A DNA stretch of 64,000 nt. Origin: Scalesia atractyloides. Its lineage: Eukaryota > Streptophyta > Magnoliopsida > Asterales > Asteraceae. Under the pieces are notes generated by a model, which was given only the letters and a program-made list of their open reading frames with translations, searched no databases and was not told the DNA's origin. The stretch is from assembly GCA_947069175.1 (NCBI GenBank), contig CAMTDV010000002.1, forward strand, positions 5,993,054 through 6,057,053. The letters run 5' to 3'. The translations under genes were made by a program, and so were the position numbers. Positions 10,808 to 22,757 of this stretch are shown in pieces. Each line of letters starts with the position of its first letter. Position 1 is the stretch's first letter.

Positions 10808-12807
10808 TTAGTTTGCTACGAGCAAAGAATCGACGTGTGTGACCACAGCTTTGGCTCCTACCCTTTCGGCAAGTCGGAGCCTAGCAAGCAATGCTTCGTA
10901 TTCTACTTCGTTGTTCGAGCTTTTGAACTCGAGACGCAGCACATAGGTTACATCCGACCCTTCTGGATCGGTTAGAATTAAACAGGCTCCTGCCCCTTTG
11001 GTGCTTGAAGCTCCATCCGTGTATAACTTCCATGGTGTTTCTAGGGTGGGCTCTTGGCTAATTGCTTTATTGCTATCTTCGGGCATTTCGACCAATAAAT
11101 CGGCAATCACTTGTCCTTTTAATGGTCCTTTTGTTCTGAAGGTGATATCGAAAGCACCGAGCTCGATAACCCATTTTGCCATTCGACCAGACACTTCTTG
11201 CTTTCGTAGAACATGCTGAATCCTTTGATCCGTTTGGACTTCGATTGGGTGAGCTTGGAAATATCGTCGCAGCCTTCGAGAAGCATGCACCAAAGCTAGT
11301 GCAAGTTTTTCTAGACTGGGGTACCTTGTTTCGTATTCTTTTAAGGTTCGGCTGACATATTAAATCTGGATTTGGGAGCCGGTTCAGTGTGCTACCAAGA
11401 CCACACTGATCGCTCCCTGTGATGCAGCTAGATATACTGTTAGAACTTCCCCTTCCATCGGGAGTGTTAGAGCTGGCAATGTGCTTAAGCAGGTTTTTAA
11501 TTCTTTGAAGGCTCGTGCTGCTTCATTTGACCATTTGAAATCTGCTCTAAAACTCTTACCACGAACATCCATGAATGGTAGTGATTTATCCGCAGCTTTA
11601 GTCAAGAAACGATGGAGTGCAGCGAGTCGTCCGTTTAGGGATTGGATTTCCTTGATGGAGGCTGGTGGTTTCATGGTTAGTAATGCATCGATCTTATCTG
11701 GATTAGCTCGTAAACCGTTTGATCTAACCATTACTCCTAAGAACTTTCTTTCCTCTACACTGAACGTATACTTTTTAGGGTTTAACTTCATGTTTATGCT
11801 TAGGAGTCGGGTGAAAGTTTTGAGGATATCCTTTAAGATGATGTTCTCGCTGTTACTTTTGATTACAATATCATTGATGTAGACTTTAAGGTTTTATTCG
11901 ATCTAGTCTTTAAAGGCTTTGTTCATTAAACATTGGTACGTGGCCCTGACATTTTTCAAACCGAAGGGCATTTTAGTGAAGCAATAGATTCCTTTGTCTG
12001 TTACGAACGTCGTCTTATCTTCGTCTTTGATGGCCATTTGGATTTGATGGTAACCTTTATATGCATCCAGAAAGCATTTCAATCGAAACGTAGCGACGGA
12101 ATCGATTTTTTCGTCAATCTCGGGTAGCGGGAAACAATCCGTTGGGCAGGCATTGTTCAGGTCGGTGTAATCGACGCACATTCTCCATGAATTATCTTTT
12201 TTCTGAATCATAACTGGGTTAGATACCCAAGTTTGGTACTGTACTTCTCGAATACTCATGCATCCAAGAGGCTACGCACATCTTTTACGATCGACTTGGC
12301 TCGATCGGGGGCCATGTGCCTCGTTCTTTGTGTTATCGGTTTTACCGACTCCTTTACATTTAAATGGTGTTGCGCCATAGATCTGGGAACACCGTGCATG
12401 TCGGAATGCTGCCATGAAAAGACATCAATGGAGTTAGTGAGCATATTCCACAAAAGCTTCTTGGTTCGTTCGGGCAGTTGGGCACCGATTGCTATCTGTT
12501 GTTCGGGGAATTCTGGATTGATCGACCAAAGCTCCGTAGGTGGTCCTGACGTTTTGGAATTTGTTGCCGTGGCTTGTCGCACTTCGGCAACACATTGGGT
12601 TGATTCAGAGTAAATTGTGCCAATTCCCGATTCAGTGGGAAATTTTATAGCTCCATGGATTGTGGAACTAACGGCTCCGAGGGCACGCACGCCCGGTTGT
12701 CCAAGTATGATGTTGTGGGTGGATTTGGATCCGACGACCACAAATGTAAGCTGTACAGTTCGAGATTTGTCATCTTCTAAGCGTAACAGGGAGAGTGATT
12801 TGGCCAA
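10808..12807 (-). pseudogene. Tat-like element: protease, RT and two RNase H domains
   Basis: Minus-strand pieces follow the expected order. Positions 12256-12807 hold the C-terminal half of the protease domain (NIILGQPGVRALGAV, without a clear active site) and the linker. Positions 11903-12259 hold RT motifs (MCVDYTDLNNACPTDCFPLP, KMPFGLKN). Positions 11384-11791 hold the RT thumb and a decayed first RNase H. Positions 10808-11293 hold a second RNase H with WKLYTDGASS, SSNNEVEYEALL and VTHVDSLLVAN, which keep the Asp, Glu and Asp positions. The catalytic RT box region near 11890 is frameshifted. Confidence 0.8.
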
Positions 12808-13493
12808 CCGACTGGACTATTTCTCCCGAAAAACTCACCAAGGGAGTAGCAACTTTGATGAGCTTTTGCTTTGTCTGTTCCACAAGTTGCTGGAAACATT
12901 GCATATACATTATCTCGAAGGCGCTTCCTCCATCGACGTATATTCGCCTGACATGATGTCGAAATATTGATAGGTCCGTCTCGTGCGTCTTTGGGATCGA
13001 TTGCCGAAAAATAAGTGGGCGGCTGCATCCAAGCGACCATATGCTGGTTCGACCGTCTAATTCCCCGGGATTGAGTTGCTCGGATCATATTGATTCCGAC
13101 TTCGTTGTTTGGGTTATCAGCAGCCGCTGCCGCCTTTTTACCTTCCTTGACTTCTTTAATGAGGTGCGAAAGCTTGCCGAATCGTACGACTTTTTTGATG
13201 TCTTATTTTAACGCCCAACATTCATCGGTGTTGTGCCCTTTATCTCAGTGGTATTCACAATACTTTTTGGCGTTTTTATCAGACGTTGGTCGTTGCTTCG
13301 AAGGAGTTAGGAATCGTGTGTTTTACGTGCTTAAGATCTCATTTGGAGATTTTGATAGCTCGGAGAAGGTATTGAAACGTACTTGCCCTGTTTGATGGTT
13401 GCTTTGGTCTGGCTTGTGGTACAGGTTTCGATTTCTATTCTAGTTGCTGCTTCGATCTTTCGGTGGTGAAACATTCCGTCTCCATGAGGAGGT

Positions 13494-14324
13494 TTAAGCT
13501 TTTGCATTTTTTACCGCTACATCATTCGGTTGTCCACGGGCACTTTTACCCCGAACAAAGGCTCGTGCTCTTTCCATAAGAACTTCCATGGTTTTAGGTA
13601 GATTTTCATGAAGCTTTTCTACCAACTGATTATTCCGGACCCCGTGATAGAACCCATATACCCGCAATTGGTCAACTGCTACGCTGATCTGCATGCTCTC
13701 CTTGTTGAAACGGTCAAGGAAATATTCTACAGACTCTCCATCACGTCATTTAATATGGTGCACCTCCGTGATATCTTTGGAACAACGTCTTTGTTGACAA
13801 AAATTACGGAGAAATAGATGTCGGAAATCTTCGAAGTGGCTAATCGAACCTTCTGGTAGACCATCGAACCAGACTCTAGCCGAACCAATGAGTGTTTGGG
13901 CAAACATGTGGCACCATGCTGGCATGGGCCACTGTTCGACTTTAGCAGCTTTGGCGAAAGAGAACATGTGATCATCCGAGTCGGATTTCCGTCGTTTTAC
14001 TTTAGTGAAGGCGGCATCTTCAATTTTTGAAGGGAGATGAGCGTTTGCAATTCTAAAGGTAAACTTAGATTGAGAAGACATGGAGATCGGCTAGTACGTC
14101 ATAGTTAGCTCCTCATCTTGGGGATTTAAACCCAAGGATCCCTGGCGAATCAAGCCATTCAGGCCATTATTAAAGGTTTCATACGAGGGAGTAAAACCCT
14201 GTGAAGCCTGTAACGACGTGGAAGTGGTGATAGTAGTAGAACTTACCAGTGGTCCAGAGGAGAAAATTCCCATTGTCATGGGATTGGATCTTGGGTGAGA
14301 GCTTCCGAACAAATTAGTGCGCAA
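13494..14324 (-). pseudogene. Tat-like element: gag remnant
   Basis: Positions 13746-14081 translate to a capsid-type gag segment with MPAWCHMFAQTLIGSARVWF followed by DGLPEGSI, the usual core of retrotransposon gag. Positions 13494-13694 continue it in another frame (YGFYHGVRNNQLVEKLHENL). Positions 14091-14324 may be the N-terminal part. At least one frameshift lies near 13740. Positions 12808-13490 between gag and protease are very degraded. Confidence 0.7.
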
Positions 14325-14649
14325 GTTCTACAACATTTCGTCATGTTGCTGCTGCTGATTGAGATGCCGTAGAAGCTCCGTGTTACGCTGTAAGAAAGCA
14401 TCATCGAACTCAAACGTGGCTGAAGAAATGGGGGGGAGTGATTGTGGTGGAGACTACTGAGCTTACTGTAGGTGGAACAATCTACGAACCCTGTGAAACT
14501 TTAGAATCTACATGGATTGCAGAGGTACTGTAGCAGTGGTGGTGTTTCCAGTCGCGATGTCATCGTAAGACGGGAAAGGAGAAGCCATAATCAAATGAGA
14601 AAAACTGGAGAAAGTTTAGTGAATTCGGGAGGATGGCGCCACTGAAGAC

Positions 14650-15085
14650 TCAAAAATTGGTAGTGCGAGCTATTCAGAAGAGAGTCTCAAAGTTGAACCG
14701 TAACCTACAAAGATCACAACAAATGAAGACACCGTTAGCCTCGTCACAGGGAGGGGGGGCCTCACTGTGACCAAGCTCGGGCGTGAGAATAAGTACAGGG
14801 AGTACAGAGGATAATTCAGTGAGAGAGATAGGGGAGATGGAGAGAGAAAGTACACCTTACCCATTTTGGAGTTTGGAGTCGGATATTTATACTTGTGGAT
14901 AATTTGACGTGACAAAGTTTGTTATGACCGGGCCGGTCATTATCAGGTAGTTATGGGGGTGGCACCCACAGTTAGTTATAAAGATTCCTTAGACCGAACG
15001 CTCCTTTTAGATCGGAGCATGTAGGTTCGACTTATGTAATGTTGTGTTCGATTCGACGAGTTGTATATCGCCTCATCAATGTTCA
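14650..15085 (-). repeat. Probable LTR of the Tat-like element
   Basis: Next to a primer-site-like TGGCGCCA (about 14633-14640), the minus strand carries a promoter-like stretch, with TATAAATATCCG near 14880-14890 followed by a CT-rich leader and a short first exon-like region. The LTR would end near 14650 and begin near 15085. No second copy is in the window, so the ends are guesses. Confidence 0.45.
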
Positions 15086-16286
15086 TTAATAGATTGGATA
15101 TCAAAGTAAACATCAGAATGAAGGACCAAAACAATTAGATCATACCAAAAATGTTATACCACTATAAAAAACACATAAATAACATTCATATTATTATTAT
15201 TATTATTACCATTATTATTAACATTATTGTTATTGTTAGATTAATATATATTTGGTAGCTAGGAACATGCCCACATCTAACTTCTTTGTGACAGGTAATC
15301 CTTCATTGCTTAGACGGCCCGATCTTACTTTCTTGAACAATAATAATAAATAACAATAACAATAATAATATTGTTTATGACGCCATCTAATTCACATGGA
15401 AAACAAAATTCCAAAACCCCCCATATGACTTCAAATTTCAATCTTTAACTTCAGATCCATCAACCCATATGCAATTAGGTACACTATTTGATTCTGTTAT
15501 TGATAAACATTGCAAAAGCTTCAAACTTTACTTGATTCTTTGTCGATGAAACACTTTTGACTAAAATAGGAAGTGGGTCGGATGTGTTTCCCCAATTTAA
15601 GTCGCCATAAATAAAGGTAATTTCTTTAGTTTTTGTTGCAGAATTTGTAATGGGTGTATGTTTTCAAATGTGGGTTTTGGTTATAATCTTGAATTATGTG
15701 TTTGATTTGGGGTTTTATGAGTTTCTTGGATGATTTGGATCATTGATTTTGTTTTCGGGTTTTGAATTTGGGGGTTTATGTGAATTGTGTTTCTGATTTG
15801 GGTTTTTGGAGTTGATTTATGTTTTTTATTTTAGGGTTTGAAATTGGGTGGATTTGGTGATTAATGTTTTAAACAATTACCAGTTGGATTGGTGAATTGG
15901 GACTGTTCTAAAAAGTATATGTTTGTACCAATTCAAAGTTGCAATATACTTTTTGATCAATTTCAAATTTTGGTGCTGAATTATGTTAAAATGATGATAA
16001 ACAGCTTCATATGTCACATGATTATGGTTTTAATTCATGAAACATCATATTTCATGTGTGATCCACCTTTTCCTTATAACACACATGTATGAAAATTGAT
16101 AATTTGCAAAACTGTTTTCGGGCAAGATCTAATATTTCTTACAAATGCTTGTGTGTGTGTGTGACTGTGTGTTAGTAGGGCTTCCTTTTTCTGTTTGTAG
16201 CATATTGTGATCGGTTTTCTTGTTTTGGTTTTGTAGATTAAGACTGTGAGGCGTAAAATTGTACTCGTAAGGCGAGAAGTTAGTAG
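15086..16286 (+). promoter_or_regulatory. Upstream region and 5' untranslated part of the NPGR2-like gene
   Basis: This 1.2-kb stretch has no coding sequence I can support. It holds TTA/ATA-rich simple repeats (about 15188-15240 and 15338-15372). Near 15605-15617, CATAAATAAAGGTAATTT could be a 5' splice site, and TTTTGTAG at 16229-16236 a good 3' splice site 50 bp before the start codon. The gene may therefore have an intron in its 5' untranslated region. The promoter is not identifiable by eye. Confidence 0.4.
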
Positions 16287-19200
16287 ATGAAGCTAGAAAA
16301 CGAGATGATTCGTTCATCAGAATCACTTGCAGTGAATGATTATTCTTCCGATGCTAATGATTATTCTTCTCAAGTAACGGGGGAAAACGATAAGAAGATA
16401 GATACGGGTAACATTGAAGAAGCGGAATCATCTCTTCGTGAAAACGGTTCTTTAAACTATGAGGTAGTTTCTTTAAACCTTGGACATTTTTGCATATGTC
16501 TTTAATCCTCTTAATCCTAAAACGCTTGTTCATAACCTTGTATCGTTGGCATTAAGTTACGTTTGATTCAATATAAGGGGTGTTTTGGTGTGTGTCTAAA
16601 GTGATTAATGCAAACAAACACTTAATATGAAACACATCCAGTTAATCAACCAATTTAATTAATAATCTAATCTTGATTCTACAAGTCTCAATATTCAAAT
16701 TGAAAACACACATCCAAACAAACACTTAATCTGATTAAATGCTAGTTTATAATTTTCAACAATCAAACATCAAACAATTATGATGTGATATTGATCTTTC
16801 TTACAGTTAACATCTATATGATCACATATTAATATAATATAGGAAGCAAGAGCATTGTTAGGGAGATATGAATATCAAAAGGGGAACATAGAAGCCGCTC
16901 TTCATGTGTTTGAAGGGATAGATTTAGCCACCGTTATTCCCAAGATGAAAACTAGTTTAACCCAAAGAAGCGAATCCCGTAAAATAGTTTCGCATAATTA
17001 CGGCGATTTGCCATTGTCTACACATGCGGTTGGATTACTTCTTGAAGCAATTTATTTGAAGTCGAAATCATTGCAAATGCTTCAGAGGTATAAAGGTACT
17101 CTCTTTCTTCTATTTATGGTTACTTCTTTTTGTATTTACTTGATCTTGTAACAAACAGTCTGTTTAGTTTAGAACTCATATAAGCGCATAAAGAAGTGAT
17201 TCAAAATTAAATGTTCATCCAAATATTTGCAGAAGCTGCTCAATCATGCAAAGTTATTCTCGACATTATCGAATCGTCGTTACCCGAAGGCTTACCCGAA
17301 AACTTCGGTAGCGATTGTAAGTTGCAAGAAACGTTAAACAACGCAATCGAGTTACTTCCCGAGTTATGGAAACTCGCAGGCTCACCCCAAGAAGCGGTTT
17401 TGTCGTTCAGACGAGCCTTACTTCATCACCAAACCCTAAATGCAGAAACAACTGCAAAAATTCAAAAAGATTTCGCCTATTTTCTTCTTTATAACGGAGG
17501 TGAAGAAGCCGTCCCCCCTAATTTACGATCCCAAATGGACACTTCATTCGTACCCAAAAACAACATCGAAGAAGCTATTTTACTTCTAATGATTTTATTA
17601 AGAAAAGTTTCATTACAGATGATCAAGTGGGACCCGTTGATTTTAGATCATCTTTCTTACGCATTATCCATTTCTAATGGACTCGGAGCGTTGTGTGCAC
17701 AGTTAGAAGAATTACCTCCGGGAATTATCGACAATAACGAACGGTATATCCTTTTAGCTCTATGTTATCATGGGCAAGGTGATGATTTATCAGCTTTACA
17801 TTTACTTAAAAATATATACAAACATGATGATCCACACTGTGGGTCCGCATTACTGCTGGCGTCTAAAATTTGTGGCGAAAATTTAAGTTTTTTCGAAGAG
17901 GGTGCAAGTAGCGCTAAACGGGCCATTCGGGCATTGGAAGATAATTGCGATGAGATGGTCGGAATCGCTTATTATTTATTAGGAATTTCGATTTCAGGCC
18001 ATTGTAGATCGGCAATTAGTGATCTTGAACGAGTCGAGAAACAAACGGAGGTGATTCAGTGTTTAGAAACCGGTGGGAAATTTACGGGAATGAACGATTC
18101 GAGAATCGTATACAATTTGAGTTTGGAAAATGCCGAACAGAGGAAATTGGACGTTGCGCTTAGTTATGCGAAACGTTTGGTTAAATTGGAAGGCGGGTCA
18201 AGTGTTAAAGGGTGGATTTTATTGGCTAGAATATTATCGGGCCAGAAACGGTTTTCGGAGGGTGAAACGGTAATTAATGCTGCTTTAGAACAAACCGGGA
18301 AATGGGACCAGGGAGAATTGTTGAGAACTAAAGCTCGGCTTCAAGTTGCACAGGGTGAAATAAAGAACGCTATTCAGACGTATACGCAGATTCTTGCGGT
18401 TCTTCAAGTTCAGGGTAAAAGTTTCCGATCTCAGAAAAAGAATCACGAGGTAAGTTTTTTTACTTTTGGGCAACTTTTTTAAGAAATTTCGATAAAAAAC
18501 CTCAATTTTCTCAAAAATTGACTTTGGGTAATCAGATTTACTGCTAATTGCTAAAAAATGATGACGTAGGGCAGAAGTTTTAGTAACTTTGACTAGGTTG
18601 ACTTTGACTTTAAGTCAAAGTTGGAGGGCTTTTCTGGGTGAAAAAAGTTGGTTCCCCAAAGCTGGTTTTTGCCTGTTATCTTTGACTAGAAATTTGATCT
18701 TGGTAAGAAAAAATGTTAAATTTTTGTAATTTTTTTATATGCTAGATTGGTGGAAAACATCTTAAAAGTTTAGAAATGGAAACATGGCATGATCTGGCTA
18801 TGGTTTATATGAAATTATCACAATGGGGTGATGCCGAGGCGTGTCTTTTGAAATCGGAGAGTATCGATTACTACTCGGCTTCTCGATTGCATATCACCGG
18901 TATGTTTTTTTCATTTGTGGTTTTCTTTTCAAGTTTTAGTCGTTTCTTTGAGGAAAATTATTCGTCTTTGTCCATTGGAAATTAGCTAAAAAAAGAAACA
19001 AGTACTTGTTTCAATTCTTAGAATATTTTTAGTGCATAAAACTTCCGAAATCATTTTTTTATGTTCTCAAACTCATGTTTGTAACTGTATGTGACACGTT
19101 TATTTAAATTTAAACACTATAAATTATCAACACCTTTATGCATATTAGTGTTGTACTTTTATACTTTTAATCCACAAGTATGTGATAAATTACTTTCCAC

Positions 19201-20163
19201 CCAAAACTATTTAATTTGTTTACTTTTAACCCAAAACTTTTCATCTTTTGAAATTTGAACTCACACCTTTTTTACCTTCAACTTTGATCACCTATACTTT
19301 TCATCTTTCGCAAATTTTTCGTTTTACACTTTTTCTAAATTTTCCGAGTTAATACAGTCCAACGTGCGCGTGTGGTTCAACGTTTTTACGTTTCGTTTTA
19401 CGCTTAGCTCTAAATTTTGCGAGTGAACACGACGCAACATGCGTGTGTGGTTCAACATTTTTATGTCATCTATTTTTCCTATTTGACAAGTTCGTTGTAA
19501 CGTGCGGGTCCTAGATCGACTTTGTTATTATTTTCTATGTTTTACGCTTCAGTCTAACTTGTCGCATTAACACGTCGCAACTTCAGTGTTGGTGAATGTT
19601 GACGGTGATGTGGCATTGTTTTACGCCCCCGCCGCAACGCGGGGGGTACTTAATACTAGATACTTATTATGAAAAATTAAATTTTTGTACAAGAATTTTG
19701 GGTTGACCCAACCTGACCTGTTTGAACCCATACCAGCTTGAAATCATAAAGTTGTTTTCCAACTTTTATAATTTCGGGTTGACCCAACTTGACCCGTTTG
19801 AACCCATACCACTTTGAAATCAGAACTTGTTTTCCAACTTTTATAGGTTTACTCTATGAAGCAAAGGGTCTCGATAAAGAAGCTCAAAAGGCTTATGAGC
19901 TTGCATTAGACATGGACCCGGGTCATGTGGCAAGTTTAGTTTCATTGGCTGTGATTATCCAACGGGCTGGAGTCAAGCCTGCGGCAGCAGCCAAAAGCTT
20001 CTTAACAGAAGCATTACGACTAGACAGGCTTAACTCTTCGGCTTGGTACAATCTGGGCTTATTTTACAAAGAAGATGGCCCAATGTTCATACGGGAAGCT
20101 GCCAATTGTTTTGAGGCTGCTAGCATTCTTGAGGAAACCGAGCCAATCGAGCCTTTTAGATAG
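16287..20163 (+). CDS. NPGR2: NPGR2-like calmodulin-binding TPR protein
   Basis: Five coding exons with GT-AG borders join in frame: 16287-16463, 16843-17095, 17233-18449, 18746-18899 and 19847-20163, giving 705 residues. The protein has a short variable N-terminus, then EARALLGRYEYQKGNIEAAL, the long middle region with NNIEEAILLLMILLRK and WDPLILDHLSYALS, and TPR repeats to the end (ETWHDLAMVYMKLSQWGDAE, LLYEAKGLDKEAQKAYELAL, SSAWYNLGLFYKEDG). It ends EPIEPFR, as is usual for the family. The closest family member I recognise is NO POLLEN GERMINATION RELATED 2 rather than NPG1 or NPGR1. In Arabidopsis these proteins bind calmodulin and act as a scaffold of the plasma-membrane PI4K-alpha1 complex. 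All splice sites look normal and no stop interrupts the frame, so the gene is probably functional. Intron 4 holds a Helitron-like insertion and a duplicated acceptor region. Confidence 0.93.
16575..16735. mobile_element. Possible MITE in NPGR2 intron 1
   Basis: The stretch runs from AGGGGTGTTTTGGTGTGTGT to ACACACATCCAAACAAACAC. The ends are imperfect inverted repeats, and the interior is AT-rich with repeats of CAAACAAACACTTAAT. I cannot assign a superfamily or a clear target duplication. Confidence 0.4.
19101..19659 (+). mobile_element. Helitron-like non-autonomous element in NPGR2 intron 4
   Basis: About 560 bp shares its body with two minus-strand copies at 60045-61215: the start ACACTATAAATTATCAAC, internal repeats around TGTGTGGTTCAACGTTTTTA, and the end. 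The 3' end has a GC hairpin (CCCCCGC pairing with GCGGGGG, about 19626-19646) followed by about a dozen bases and CTAG at 19656-19659. That hairpin plus CTRR layout is typical of Helitrons. A 5' TC terminus was not found, so the class is tentative. Confidence 0.55.
19700..19846 (+). repeat. 76-bp tandem duplication at the 3' end of NPGR2 intron 4
   Basis: GGGTTGACCCAAC to CCAACTTTTATA occurs at 19700-19775 and again at 19776-19846. The downstream copy ends CTTTTATAG and provides the splice acceptor of exon 5. In the upstream copy the same place reads CTTTTATAATT, so it lacks AG. Confidence 0.85.
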
Positions 20164-20319
20164 CTTGCATTTTGTTGTTGATATGAGGTTTTTTCATTAT
20201 ATTTCATTGTTTGGAGATGTATGTACCATGCACTTGATGAAAATATGGCGTTAAGTTGTGGAGATTGATTGTTATGTTAAACTACATTACAACAGTGGGG
20301 TCAACGCCCCTTAAACAAA

Positions 20320-20400
20320 ACCATGCGGTGGTGCAGTGATAAGCGTTTGAGTTCTCTAGCAGAGGTTTCAGGTTTGAACTAACTTTCACTTATTTTAGGC
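20320..20400 (+). repeat. Possible degraded tRNA-derived SINE
   Basis: GCGGTGGTGCAGTGATAAGC resembles a Pol III A box, and CAGGTTTGAACTA about 35 bp downstream resembles a B box. No clear 3' tail or target duplication is visible. The surrounding 20164-20480 holds nothing else I can name. Confidence 0.3.
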
Positions 20401-20484
20401 CTAGAACGAAGATGGCATAATGGACTTGACATGTACGGAAATTTAGGTCGAGTAATACAACGTTGGTGTATAAATTGGATTTAA

Positions 20485-20798
20485 GGGATGTTTGTTTAGC
20501 TCTTAATGAGGTCTTTAATGGTTTAGATCTTTTATTGGTTTAACACTTAATGATTCAAACTGTTTGTTTCGTGAGCAGATGTCTGAATGGTTCAGACTTT
20601 TGCCTCTGAATGATTAAGCATTATAATGAGTATGAATGGTTAAGACCTATAATCTGAATTGGTCAGACATTTGCCTCTGAACGGTTAAGCAATTATACTG
20701 ACTCGTAATAGTTCAGATCTCTTACCGGTTCAACACTTAATGGTTCAGACATCTTACTGGTTCAGCACTTAACCATTCAGAAGTTGCCAGACAACCCT
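20485..20798. mobile_element. MITE-like repeat rich in GGTTCAGAC motifs
   Basis: The stretch begins GGGATGTTTGTTTAGC and ends GCCAGACAACCCT, imperfect inverted ends. ATTTAA flanks it at 20479-20484 and 20800-20805, a possible target duplication with one extra base on the right. Inside, variants of AATGGTTCAGAC recur about ten times on both strands. It is probably a hAT-type or similar MITE. The rest of the spacer to 21230 shows no gene. Confidence 0.5.
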
Positions 20799-21230
20799 CA
20801 TTTAAGAAAACGTGTCTTGCGATTATAAGTAACACAAATTCGCTAGTTGGTCGCGGAGTTGACCTCGTCGTGGGAGGGTTTGAGCAATCGTATGTCATTA
20901 CACGTGTGGGGAGTTTTGAGCGTTTGACGACATGGTCGCTTGAGGACTTGAGCGATAGTGTATAATACACATGTTGGGAGTTTGAGCATGTGACCAAGTT
21001 TGTATGAGCGTTTGATCTGCTTGTGTGAGTGCTAGAGCGATCACATTACACGTATCAAGTCATGATTCATGAATCCTTTCATTTACCAACCACAAATGAT
21101 ACACACGTCATTTCAAATCTCATGATATCACATGAAATCTCACCAACCAAATATCCTCTTAATTTAAATTTAATATATTTTTTACATCAAAATAACAAGT
21201 TTAGGTAAATAAATGAAGCACTTTTCCATT

Positions 21231-21600
21231 GGGCAAATCACGAAACTAGCCCCTTGTCACACTATTTTTGCGAAAATGGCCCACTGACACGGCTTAACGA
21301 GCCGTTTCCGTTAACGGAAGCGGCTCAACACCAGTCTTCACCGATAACCAATGGGAAGTTGACACGTGTCCGACAACCCTGAAACGGCTCTGAGACGTGT
21401 CGGGTAAGGAAAGCTCTCAGCCGAGCCGTTTCACGTGGAGCTGACATCGAAGCCGTGTAAGGAGCCGACTCGTTCCTTAGCCGGTTAAGGACCCGGCTTG
21501 TCCCTTAGCTGGGTTGACGCGGCTCAGAGCCGTTACCTTACATGTTGACGCGGCTTAAAGCCTTTATCTAGGCGGCTTAGAGTCGTTTCCGTACGGTTTG
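21231..21600 (+). repeat. Left terminal inverted repeat of the MULE
   Basis: From CACGAAACTAGCCCC onward it matches the reverse complement of 49150-49520 with high identity over about 240 bp: GCGAAAATGG, CACTGACACGGCTTAA, TTCCGTTAACGGAAGCGGC and GACACGTGTCCGACAACC are all shared. Similarity weakens but continues to about 21600 through repeats of GCGGCTTAGAGCCG-like sequence. MULE transposase normally binds such ends. Confidence 0.9.
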
Positions 21601-22757
21601 TTGAGTTTAAAAAAAATAAAAACCGTTTTTTAATTAAATCAGGATTTACTTAATGAGTATATATGTATAATAAAAATCCAGCATCCAACGGGTTAGACAC
21701 GTAGCTCAGTTGGAAGAGCTGCGTGCACGCAAACTAGAGGTCACGAGTTCGAATCCCATCACACGCTGCCAATAACATGCTTAAACCGGTCAGACCCCTC
21801 CTATTGTCAGTCTGACAAGGTTTAAATTTTTTTTATTATTTTATTTTGTTTAATAATATTTTTTATCAACCAATTTCATAAATTATACCAACCCCTTTTT
21901 TTAATACTCACATGTATTCAGATTCTGTAAGAGTATAAATTTAATAAAAAACGTTTGTATATCGCCGGTATGTTGAGTTTAACAAAAAATGAAAACCGTT
22001 TTTTAATTAAATAAGGCTTTACTTAATGAGTATATATGTATAATAAAAATCCAACATCAAACGGGTTAGACACGTAGCTCAGTTGGAAGAGCTGCGTGCA
22101 CGCAAACTAGAGGTCACGAGTTCGAATCCCATCACACGCTGCCAATAACATGCTTAAACCGGTCAGACCCTCCCCTTGTCAGTTTGACAAGGTTTCTAAA
22201 TTTTTTTATTATTTTATTTTGTTTAATAATATTTTTTATTCAACCAATTTCATAAATTATACCAACTCTTTTTTTTAATACTCACATGTATTCAGATTCT
22301 GTAAGAGTATAAATTTAATAAAAATCGTTTGTATATCGCCGGTTTGTTGAGTTTAAAAAAAATAAAAACAGTTTTTTAATTAACTCAGGATTTGCTTAAT
22401 GAGTATATATGTATAATAAAAATCCAGCATCTAACGGGTTAGACACGTAGCTCAGTTGGAAGAGCTGCGTGCACGCAAACTAGAGGTCACGAGTTCGAAT
22501 CCCATCACACGCTGCCAATAACATGCTTAAACCGGTCAGTCGCCCCCCCCCCCCTTGTCAGTCCGACAAGGTTTTTAAATTTTTTTATTATTTTATTTTG
22601 TTTAATAATATTTTTTTATCAACCAATTTCATTAATTATACCAACCCCTTTTTTTAATACTCACATATATTCAGATTCTGTAAGAGTATAAATTTAATAA
22701 AAATCGTTTGTATATTGCCGGTTTGTTGAGTTTAAAAAAAATGAAAACCGTTTTTTA
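21594..22757 (+). repeat. tRNA-like array 1 (three 373-bp units)
   Basis: Units repeat every 373 bp, with module starts (GTTAGACAC) at 21692, 22065 and 22438. Each unit has an upstream TATATATGTATAAT tract and a module with hairpin CACGTAGCTC / GAGCTGCGTG. A perfect A-box match, TAGCTCAGTTGG, and a B-box-like GTTCGAATCCC follow. Then come a short hairpin (TTGTCA pairing with TGACAA) and a run of 7-8 T. The rest of the unit is AT-rich. That set of parts could make a Pol III transcript of about 140-150 nt per unit; expression is not shown by sequence. Confidence 0.85.

Larger units (their letters stand above)
9120..15085 (-). mobile_element. Decayed Tat-lineage Ty3/gypsy retrotransposon
   Basis: Minus-strand order is probable LTR (about 14650-15085), a TGGCGCCA-type primer site near 14630, gag (13494-14324), protease (12256-12807), reverse transcriptase (11384-12259), a second RNase H (10808-11293) and integrase (9619-10520). 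A second RNase H of the type TDGASSTKGAG after the RT is characteristic of the Tat lineage. Every domain is split by frameshifts or stops. The left end carries only non-coding remains (9120-9600) and no second LTR, apparently lost or cut by the insertion of element A. Boundaries are approximate. Confidence 0.8.

Noticed and set aside
21692..21775. Functional tRNA genes in the arrays
   Set aside because: A and B boxes are good, but the T-arm stem does not pair well, the D-arm is extended into the acceptor region, and no clear acceptor stem or anticodon arm is seen. Called tRNA-like only.
21594..22757. CRISPR array
   Set aside because: Repeats are 373 bp with no short spacers, and the DNA is clearly plant nuclear.
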